NCBI RefSeq assembly: GCF_013694245.2
Contig: NZ_CP059322.2
Location: forward strand, 4,595,001-4,659,000
From: Micromonospora ferruginea
GTDB taxonomy: Bacteria > Actinomycetota > Actinomycetes > Mycobacteriales > Micromonosporaceae
Length of the DNA stretch: 64,000 nucleotides
Direction: 5' to 3'
Both the position numbers and the translations under genes were made by a program. The notes below the pieces were generated by a model. That model worked only from the letters and a program-made list of their open reading frames with translations. It searched no databases and had not been told where the DNA came from. Of the stretch, positions 1 to 9,827 are shown piece after piece (position 1 is the first letter of the stretch; the number at the start of each line of letters is the position of its first letter).

Positions 1-1104
1 GGAGGCCGGGCATGGGACGACGGCGCACCGGGGAGCGTGTGACGGCCTCGGGGCGGCGAGGTCGGGCCGGGGCGGGGTTGGCGCGGACCGGCTCGGCGTA
101 CGCCGGGGTGGCGGGGTCAGGTTGGGGGCGGGGGTGGCGCGTTCGGCGACGCGGACGGCCTCGGCGTACGCCAGGGTGGCGCGGCGGAGCGCCGCCTCCG
201 GGTCGATGCCGGCCTGCCGGGCCGCCGCGACGGTGGCCAGCAGGCTCGCGCCCAGCCGCGCCTCCGGGTCCACCTGCGACTCGGCGAGCGGCGGCGGGAC
301 GGCCAGCCCCACCCGGCCGGCGCGATCCAGGATCTTCGCGGCCAGGGCGAGCGCGGGCTGGCTCAACGCGATGCCGTCGAGCACCGAGTCACGGGTCTTC
401 TCGGCCCGCTTGATCCGCTCCCAGTTGGCCTCGATCTCCTCGATCGTGCCGGCCTGCTCGCCGGAGAACACGTGCGGGTTACGCCGGACCATCTTGTCGA
501 CCAGGCCGCCGGCCACGTCGTCGACGGTCCAGCTCTTCCCCTCCGGCAGGTCCTCGGCCAGCCGGGCGTGCAGCAGCACCTGGAGCAGCACGTCGCCCAA
601 CTCCTCGCGGAGCGCGTCGGTGTCGTCGGCGCTGATCGCGTCGTACGCCTCGTAGCACTCCTCGATGAGGAACGCGGCCAGGCTGCGGTGGGTCTGCGCC
701 CGCTTCCACGGATCGCCGCCCGGGGAGGCCAGCCGGTCCATCACCTCGACCGCGTCGAGCAGCCGGGCGCCCGGCGGGTCCCACGAGCCGTACATCAGCT
801 CCAGCTCGGCCAGGCCCGGCTGGCGGGCCAGCCGCAGCCCCAGCTCACGGGCGAGCGTCTCGTCGCCGGTCGCGCCGGCCAGCCAGACCGCGCCGCCGTG
901 GGCGGCGGCGGCGTCCAGCAGCGCCTGCGTCGCGCCCTCGGTCACCACGCGCACCTCGGCGCCGGCCGTCCGGACCGCCCGGGTCAGCTCGCCGTCGACG
1001 CCGGTGAGGACCGGCGCGGAGCGTACGGCGTCCCAGGCGGCCGAGGTCAGCAGCCCGGCCGGCAGCCGGGGCGAGGTGACCAGCAGGACGATGCGCGCGG
1101 TCAT
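1..1104 (-). CDS. mazG: MazG nucleoside triphosphate pyrophosphohydrolase (3' end beyond window)
   Basis: This frame encodes a MazG-type NTP pyrophosphohydrolase that would hydrolyse (d)NTPs, including aberrant ones, to the monophosphate and PPi. After an N-terminal segment of about 110 residues typical of actinobacterial MazG, the MazG fold carries the metal-binding pattern: EECYE (E148, E149, E152) followed by EELGD (E168, D171). The start ATG overlaps the upstream lipoprotein stop in an ATGA arrangement, so translation is probably coupled. No stop occurs before the window edge. The last 40 or so codons are a low-complexity Pro/Arg tail, so the exact C-terminus is unknown. The assignment is firm; substrate range is not visible. 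Confidence 0.9.
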   Translation of the reverse strand, partial: MTARIVLLVTSPRLPAGLLTSAAWDAVRSAPVLTGVDGELTRAVRTAGAEVRVVTEGATQALLDAAAAHGGAVWLAGATGDETLARELGLRLARQPGLAELELMYGSWDPPGARLLDAVEVMDRLASPGGDPWKRAQTHRSLAAFLIEECYEAYDAISADDTDALREELGDVLLQVLLHARLAEDLPEGKSWTVDDVAGGLVDKMVRRNPHVFSGEQAGTIEEIEANWERIKRAEKTRDSVLDGIALSQPALALAAKILDRAGRVGLAVPPPLAESQVDPEARLGASLLATVAAARQAGIDPEAALRRATLAYAEAVRVAERATPAPNLTPPPRRTPSRSAPTPPRPDLAAPRPSHAPRCAVVPCPAS

Positions 1105-1856
1105 GCGCCGGGCGCCGCCGATGGGTCGACCACCGGCGCCGAGTCACCGGTCTCCGGCTCCGGGGTGGAGATGTCGGTGACCGACGAGCCCGCCTCGCCG
1201 AGCGGCACGGAGACCGCCGGCACGTCACCCTTGAAGGTGAGCACCGGGAAGGCCAGCGGCCGGTAGCGCGGGTTGACCGAGACGTCGTACCCGTCGATGG
1301 CGTCGGCGAGCGCCTTGCGGGTGGCCAGCGCGGAGCGGAGCTGGTCGCCGTCGAGCTGGCCGGCGGCGTCCGCGTCGGACACGTCCGGCGGGATGGCGCC
1401 GGCGGCCCGACCGGCGGCGATCACCGCGGCCAGGTCCTCCTTGGTGGGGGCGGTCGACTCGCCCACCGGCACGCCGGAGACGCAGGTGTAGAACTCGGCG
1501 ACCCGCTTCGGGTACGTCGCGTCGGCGGGCAGGCCGAGCTGCTGGGCCACCTGCTCCGCGGTGACCTGGTTCTTCGGCTGGTAGCCCTTGTCGGCGGACA
1601 GCTCCTTGCACACGTCCGACAGCACCAGGGTGGCGACCACCTGGTCGCGGGGCGGCAGCAGCGCGTCGGCCTGCCCGGCGGTGGCCGGCTGGCTGGCCAG
1701 GCCGCTGCGGGCCTCGTCGAGGATCGAGGTGACCTGGTCCTCGGTGACGCGGTGGTCACCGACGTAGGCGGCGACCCCCGGCTCGGTACGGCAACCGGAG
1801 AGGGCGACGAGGCCGACCGCCACGCTGGCGACGGCGACAAGACGGCGAGCACGCAT
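1101..1856 (-). CDS. SurA N-terminal domain-like lipoprotein
   Basis: A 251-residue exported lipoprotein. The N-terminus has Arg residues, a hydrophobic stretch and a lipobox ending LVALSGC at about residue 21, so it should be lipidated and held on the outer face of the membrane. The body (VAAYVGDHRVTEDQVTSIL and following helices) resembles the SurA/PrsA chaperone N-terminal domain, but no PpiC peptidyl-prolyl isomerase domain follows. It sits between mfd and mazG, a common actinobacterial arrangement, and its TGA overlaps the mazG ATG. The start is the ATG directly ahead of the signal peptide. Chaperone function is inferred from fold resemblance only. Confidence 0.8.
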   Translation of the reverse strand: MRARRLVAVASVAVGLVALSGCRTEPGVAAYVGDHRVTEDQVTSILDEARSGLASQPATAGQADALLPPRDQVVATLVLSDVCKELSADKGYQPKNQVTAEQVAQQLGLPADATYPKRVAEFYTCVSGVPVGESTAPTKEDLAAVIAAGRAAGAIPPDVSDADAAGQLDGDQLRSALATRKALADAIDGYDVSVNPRYRPLAFPVLTFKGDVPAVSVPLGEAGSSVTDISTPEPETGDSAPVVDPSAAPGA

Positions 1857-1903
1857 GACGGTCACTCTCTCACGCCCTGCGGTGGGCTGTGACGCCGCCC
1901 ACC

Positions 1904-5542
<3,639 letters not shown>

Positions 5543-5696
5543 CAGTGATCACTTCCAGCGGGTCGACGCATGACGACGACCCCGCGTCCAGCCGGACGGG
5601 GGGTGCACCCGTCGAGCCTATCCCCCTCCCCCGACCATCCGGGCGTCGCCGCTTTTCGATCTTGACGACCCGGGCCCGGCGTGGTGCGGTGGACCG

Positions 5697-6635
5697 ATGG
5701 TCGAGTATCGGGCGGTCTTCGACGCCGAGGTGGTCTTCGCCAACGGTGGGGGCCTGCGCACCGACGGTTTCCGGCTGGACGTCCCCGACCCCGAGGTCAC
5801 CGACGACGAGCTGGCCGCGCTGCTCGTACGGCACCTCGGGCTGCTCATGGTCGGCGAGGTGCGGATCAGCAACCGGAGCGTGGTGGAGGAGCCGCACAAG
5901 GGCGGACGCGGCGTGGCGACCGCCCCGACCGGCGGCGGGCGGCGGCTGGTCGAGCTGAGCCACGAGATCACCGACGGCATGGTCACCCTCCCCGACCTGC
6001 CGGCCCCCCGGATCACCGACTGGCTGAGCCGGGAGGCGTCCCGACAGCGGTACGCACCGGGCGTCGAGTTCCACATCGCCCGCATCGACATGATCGCCAA
6101 CACCGGCACGTACGTCGACACGCCGTCGCACCGCTTCGCCGCCGCCCCCGACCTGGCCGGGGTGCCGCTGGACCGGCTGGCCGACCTGCCCGCCCTGGTG
6201 GTCCGCGTGCCCGCCGGCACCCGAGCGGTGGACCGCCTGCTGCTCGCCCCCTATCAGGTGGCCGGGCGGGCGGTGCTGCTGCACACCGGCTGGGACGCGC
6301 ACTTCGGCACCGACGCCTACGCCGCACCGGACGCGCCCTACCTGACCGGCGACGGCGCCTCCTGGCTGGTCGACGCCGGCGCGGCGCTGGTCGGCATCGA
6401 CTCGATCAACATCGACGACATGACCCCGGCGGCGGCCGGCGAGCGCCCCGCGCACACCGCGCTGCTGGCCGCCGGCATCCCGATCGTGGAGCACCTGACC
6501 GGCCTCGGCGCGCTGCCACCGACCGGTTTCCGGTTCACCGCCGCCCCGCCGAGGGTGGCCGGCATGGGCACCTTCCCGGTTCGCGCCTTCGCCGTCGTCG
6601 ACGCCCGACCACCCTCAACCTCCGTCGATCGGTGA
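5697..6635 (+). CDS. Cyclase-family (kynurenine formamidase-like) hydrolase with extra N-terminal domain
   Basis: 312 residues in two parts. Residues ~1-68 form a compact domain (EVVFANGGGLRTDGFRLDVP, EEPHKGGRG) that is not part of the cyclase fold. I recall similar short stand-alone actinobacterial proteins but cannot name the family. Residues ~80-305 are a cyclase-family metal-dependent hydrolase: LSHEITDGM at the start of the domain, then the metal-binding stretch GTYVDTPSHRF, in which Tyr replaces the second His of the classical HxGTHxDxPxH pattern. Later VGIDSINIDD and VEHLTGL match the family. The substrate is unknown; relatives hydrolyse formylkynurenine, isatin or cyclic amides. It stands alone, divergent from mfd. 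Confidence 0.82.
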   Translation: MVEYRAVFDAEVVFANGGGLRTDGFRLDVPDPEVTDDELAALLVRHLGLLMVGEVRISNRSVVEEPHKGGRGVATAPTGGGRRLVELSHEITDGMVTLPDLPAPRITDWLSREASRQRYAPGVEFHIARIDMIANTGTYVDTPSHRFAAAPDLAGVPLDRLADLPALVVRVPAGTRAVDRLLLAPYQVAGRAVLLHTGWDAHFGTDAYAAPDAPYLTGDGASWLVDAGAALVGIDSINIDDMTPAAAGERPAHTALLAAGIPIVEHLTGLGALPPTGFRFTAAPPRVAGMGTFPVRAFAVVDARPPSTSVDR

Positions 6636-6993
6636 GCGGGGGCCGCCAGGGCGGACGCCCCGCACCGCGACGTCAGGAACGCCGGCGGACCGGGGAGCGC
6701 TGGTGGGGTCTGCCGTTGAGCGTCGGGACGGGTGTCCGGACCCCCGAGACACCCGCGCCGTCCCACCCCGCCGCGCCGCTCCCACGTAGCAGGCAATCCT
6801 TCCCGCATGTCAGGAGCAGGAGAGATCTTGGAAGCTGAGCGCCCCTCCGGGGGCCATTTCGCTCCAAGATCTCGACCGACGGCGTCGATCTAGGAGTTTT
6901 GGCACCTCAGATAGCTGGCAACTCCGGCATTTCCTGACACCACAAGCCCAAGATCGACGAAGCATCCTTGATCGCGAGGCGGGCGGGGCGGGT
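6636..6993. other. 358-bp intergenic region with AAGATC-type inverted repeat
   Basis: No convincing gene is visible between the convergent cyclase and Cys-motif genes. The region is less GC-rich than its surroundings from about 6780 onward. It holds the inverted repeat annotated at 6822-6873 and then further AAGATCGA and TTGATCG motifs (6949-6975) that look like decayed arms of the same kind of element. Confidence 0.6.
6822..6873. repeat. AAGATC-armed inverted repeat, copy 1
   Basis: GAGATCTTGGA at 6822-6832 is matched by its exact reverse complement TCCAAGATCTC at 6863-6873, with about 30 nt between. It lies between two convergent genes. The arms share the GATCTTG core with the element at 34361-34429, so I treat both as one loose family. 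It could act as a bidirectional terminator; there is no T-run. Confidence 0.65.
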
Positions 6994-7302
6994 TTAGGCG
7001 GCGCGGGATGCGGTGGGGTCCAAGCGGCGGAGCAGGCGCTGGGACGCGCGGACCAGCACCCGGGACCGGGGCAGGTCGAGCGGCCACCGCTCGACGTCCT
7101 CGCCGGCGGAGAACTCCAGCAGCATGCCGGACGGCGCGGTCGGGCCGACGTCCATCCGCCACAGGCCGACGCCGGCCTGGATCACCTCGTCACCCCGGAG
7201 CGCCGTGCCGGCGAGGCGGGACAGGTGCAGGCCGTTGCCGTCGGCACAGTCCGAGCCACGCAGGCACCAGGGCGGGTGGGCGATGTTCGATAGGTTGCTC
7301 AT
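6994..7302 (-). CDS. Small Cys-motif protein, DUF6907-like
   Basis: 102 residues beginning MSNLSNIAHPPWCLRGSDC. The HPPWC plus CX5C opening resembles the actinobacterial DUF6907 family of small proteins that I associate with plasmids and integrative elements; the family match is from memory. The rest is a beta-rich domain followed by a basic C-terminal helix (VRASQRLLRRLDP). The start at 7302 is chosen because AAAGGAG precedes it at good spacing; a longer in-frame start exists at 7326. It is divergent from a minimal GntR regulator 65 bp away. Function unknown. Confidence 0.7.
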   Translation of the reverse strand: MSNLSNIAHPPWCLRGSDCADGNGLHLSRLAGTALRGDEVIQAGVGLWRMDVGPTAPSGMLLEFSAGEDVERWPLDLPRSRVLVRASQRLLRRLDPTASRAA

Positions 7303-7367
7303 GGGCCGGGCTCCTTTCCCGGTCAAGGCCCGGGGAGCGGAGTGCCAGCTCCACCCCGAGAGTCACC

Positions 7368-7583
7368 GTGAACACACCCAAGTACGAGCAGGTGGCGTCG
7401 GCCATCCGCAATCAGATCCAAGCGGGCACCTTGAAGCCAGGTGATCAGCTACCCACGACGCAGGGGCTGATCGAAACCTATGGCGTCTCCTACGGATCGG
7501 TCCGCACCGCCCTGCTGATCCTCAAGGCCGAGGGGCTTATCGAGGGTCGACAGGGCGAGGGGGTGTTCGTGCGCGGTCAGTAG
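7368..7583 (+). CDS. Minimal GntR-family winged-helix regulator
   Basis: 71 residues, essentially only the DNA-binding winged helix of the GntR family: KYEQVASAIRNQI, GTLKPGDQLPTTQGL, VSYGSVRTALLILKAEGLI and a final wing GRQGEGVFVRG. There is no effector-binding domain, unlike typical GntR regulators of about 240 residues. The GTG start is the last before the domain. Short GntR proteins like this are typical of conjugative or integrative elements of actinomycetes. Its 3' end overlaps the convergent LD-carboxypeptidase gene by 7 bp. It probably controls its divergent neighbour and itself; this is inferred from layout. Confidence 0.82.
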   Translation: MNTPKYEQVASAIRNQIQAGTLKPGDQLPTTQGLIETYGVSYGSVRTALLILKAEGLIEGRQGEGVFVRGQ

Positions 7584-8617
7584 CGCACCGCGATCCGCCG
7601 CTCGACCGCGTCGACGCGGATCTCCCCGCCGTACGGGACGATCACCTGCGGGTCGGTGTGACCGAGGTCGACGTCGAAGACCACCACCGAATCGTCGGCG
7701 TACGGGCCGATCGCCCGCCGGACCGCCGCCCGCTGCTCCTCGCCCCAGGCAACCCGCTCCGCCACCGACAGCGGCCGGTCGAAGTGCCACGCCTTCGGTC
7801 GGCCCACCACGATCGCCGGGAAGCCGGCGAGCAAGCCACGCTCGCCCAGGTTGCGCAGCATCCGGAAGACCTCCTCGGCCGGCGGCATCTCCTCCGACGT
7901 CTCCACCAGCAGCACCGAGCCGGCCAGCTCGGCGGCGGGCGGCACCCGGTCGGCGGCCGCCAGCCAGTGCAGGATCTCCAGGTTGCCGCCCCAGGTGCGG
8001 CCCTGCACCACCCGGGCCGGACCGTGCCAACGCCAGCCCTCGCCCGGCAGCATCGGCGGCTCCCCGGTCAGCGTCGCCGGGTCGTGCCAGTCGAGCGTCT
8101 TGTCGCCCCACTCGGCGGCCGGGCTGAGGTCGTACCAGCCGGAGGTGAACAGCGCGGCGCGCAGCGAGTCGATGGTCAGCGGGTGGGGCTTGCCGGGCCG
8201 GCCGAGGTGCACCAGCACCGAGCCGCCGTGGTAGCCCACCATCCCCAGGCGGTGCAGGTGGTTGAGCACGTTGGTGTTGTCGGAGTAGCCGAAGTAGGGT
8301 TTCGGGTTTGCCCGGATCACCTCGTCGTCGAGGAACGGGATGACCGTGATCAGGTCGTCGCCGCCGATGGTGGCGAGCACCGCGGTGATCGTCGGGTCGG
8401 CGAACGCGGCGGTCAGGTCCCGGGCCCGGTCCCGCGGGTCGGCGCCCATCCGCCGGGTGGTCGGATATTCCACCGGCTCCAGCCCCAACTCGTCGCGGAG
8501 CCGGCGCAGGCCCAGCTCGTACACGTGGGGGAAGAGACCCGGCAGGCCGGCGGAGGGTGAGACGACCGCGACCCGGTCACCCGGTCGTGGCTTGGCGGGG
8601 TAGCGCGGCGGCGTCAT
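7577..8617 (-). CDS. S66-family LD-carboxypeptidase (MccF/LdcA-like)
   Basis: 346 residues of the serine peptidase S66 family, cytoplasmic enzymes that cleave the L,D bond of recycled murein tetrapeptides or, in the MccF branch, amide bonds of peptidyl-nucleotide toxins. Visible family marks are VAVVSPSAGLPG at the N-terminus, the nucleophile context GYSDNT (S112), and LLVETSEEMPP with the C-terminal DVDLGHTDPQ that supplies the catalytic Glu/His region. The long internal segment after GGSVLVHLG favours the MccF branch. The ATG start lies 6 nt from a TAGCGT box, suggesting a leaderless mRNA. Confidence 0.87.
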   Translation of the reverse strand: MTPPRYPAKPRPGDRVAVVSPSAGLPGLFPHVYELGLRRLRDELGLEPVEYPTTRRMGADPRDRARDLTAAFADPTITAVLATIGGDDLITVIPFLDDEVIRANPKPYFGYSDNTNVLNHLHRLGMVGYHGGSVLVHLGRPGKPHPLTIDSLRAALFTSGWYDLSPAAEWGDKTLDWHDPATLTGEPPMLPGEGWRWHGPARVVQGRTWGGNLEILHWLAAADRVPPAAELAGSVLLVETSEEMPPAEEVFRMLRNLGERGLLAGFPAIVVGRPKAWHFDRPLSVAERVAWGEEQRAAVRRAIGPYADDSVVVFDVDLGHTDPQVIVPYGGEIRVDAVERRIAVRY

Positions 8618-8623
8618 GATCCG

Positions 8624-8629
8624 ACGCTA
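8624..8629 (-). promoter_or_regulatory. -10 box (TAGCGT) for LD-carboxypeptidase gene
   Basis: TAGCGT on the minus strand, six bases before the ATG at 8617, the spacing expected of a leaderless transcript. No clear -35. Confidence 0.5.
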
Positions 8630-8656
8630 TCGGCCCGCACCAGCGATTTCCGGCCA

Positions 8657-8662
8657 TAGGCT
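8657..8662 (+). promoter_or_regulatory. -10 box (TAGGCT) for the 8669 membrane protein gene
   Basis: TAGGCT six bases ahead of GTG 8669, back-to-back with the divergent box at 8624. Confidence 0.5.
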
Positions 8663-8668
8663 GGGGCC

Positions 8669-9703
8669 GTGGACGACGAGCCGGAGCTGCGGACCCGGGA
8701 CTGGCTGCCCCGCACGGCGGCGCTGGTGCTCGGCACCCTGGCGCTGGCCAGCGCGTTCATCGCCGCCTACGTCGGCGCGCTGCACAAGCCGGACCCGAAG
8801 GACGTGCCGGTCGCCGTGGTCAGCAGCGACCAGCAGGCCCAGGCCGTGATGTCGGCCGTCCGCGCCCGCACCGACACGATCAAACCGGTCCGGTACGACA
8901 GCCGGGACCGCGCCGTCGACGGCCTGAACGACCGATCGGTGTACGCGGTGCTCGGCTCCGCCCCCGGCGGCCTCACCCTGACCACGGCCAGCGCCGGCGC
9001 GCCCGCCGCCACCGAACTGGTCACCGACGTGTTCACCCAGGCCGCCCAGCAGGCGGGCGTGTCGCTCCAGGTCACCGACGAGGTGCCGGTCTCCGGCGGC
9101 GACCCGCGCGGCCTGGTCCCGTTCTACCTGGCGGTCGGCGTGGTGCTCGGCGGCTACCTGGCCTCCACCGCGCTCGGCATCTCACTCGGCACCAGTCCGC
9201 GCGGGCTGCGCCAGGCCGGGTTGCGGACCGCCACGCTCGCGGTGCACTCCGCCCTGCTCGGTCTCATCGGCGCGGTGCTGGTCGGACCGGTGCTGGACGT
9301 CTTCCCGCACGACGTGGGCACCATCGCGGTGGTCGGCGCGCTGGCCGCGTTCGCGGCCGGCATGGTCGCGGCGGCCGTGCAGGCGTGGCTCGGGCTGCTC
9401 GGCACCGGCATCGTGATCCTGCTGCTGGTGGTGCTCGGCAACCCCGGCTCCGGCGGCATCTACGCGCCCGAGTTCCTGCCCGCGTTCCTGCGCGGCATGC
9501 ACCGCTGGAACGTGCCGGGGCTCGCCACCGACCTGCTCAAGTCCGCCATCTACTTCGACTGGCGCGGCGGCGGCTGGGCGCTGACCGGGCTGGTGGTCTG
9601 GGTGGTCGTCGGCCTGGCCGGGCTGTTCACCGCGACCCTGATCCGGGCCCGCCGGCGGGCCGCGCGGACCGCTCCGGGACGGCGCGTCGCCGCCGAGGGG
9701 TGA
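8669..9703 (+). CDS. ABC-2/DUF3533-like multi-pass membrane protein
   Basis: 344 residues. One transmembrane helix at about 15-37 is followed by an extracytoplasmic domain of roughly 110 residues (VPVAVVSSDQQAQAVM... ELVTDVFTQAAQQAG), then five membrane helices between about 150 and 330 and a basic cytoplasmic tail. This architecture is that of the DUF3533/YhgE-Pip-type ABC-2 membrane family, which includes permease-like proteins without an adjacent ATPase. No ABC ATP-binding gene is next to it. The GTG start fits the leaderless -10 box. Function (export or envelope role) is not evident. Confidence 0.72.
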   Translation: MDDEPELRTRDWLPRTAALVLGTLALASAFIAAYVGALHKPDPKDVPVAVVSSDQQAQAVMSAVRARTDTIKPVRYDSRDRAVDGLNDRSVYAVLGSAPGGLTLTTASAGAPAATELVTDVFTQAAQQAGVSLQVTDEVPVSGGDPRGLVPFYLAVGVVLGGYLASTALGISLGTSPRGLRQAGLRTATLAVHSALLGLIGAVLVGPVLDVFPHDVGTIAVVGALAAFAAGMVAAAVQAWLGLLGTGIVILLLVVLGNPGSGGIYAPEFLPAFLRGMHRWNVPGLATDLLKSAIYFDWRGGGWALTGLVVWVVVGLAGLFTATLIRARRRAARTAPGRRVAAEG

Positions 9704-9787
9704 GCGGCCGGCGCGTCCCAGAGTGCAGATCATCACGCCGTCCCCCTCCTGCCGTCGGGGCTCACGCGGATACCATCCAGGGGAGTC

Positions 9788-9801
9788 GGACAGCGCTGTC
9801 C
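9788..9801. promoter_or_regulatory. Perfect 14-bp palindrome in ppc leader
   Basis: GGACAGCGCTGTCC is a perfect palindrome 26 bp before the ppc start and just downstream of a TACCAT box at 9772-9777. Its position fits a repressor operator at the ppc promoter; the factor is unknown. Confidence 0.4.
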
Positions 9802-9827
9802 TTCGTCCTCGCGTAAGGAGCGCACCC

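Noticed and set aside
7577..7583. Frameshift between GntR and LD-carboxypeptidase genes
   Set aside because: They are convergent genes with a 7-bp overlap of coding ends; both proteins are complete.
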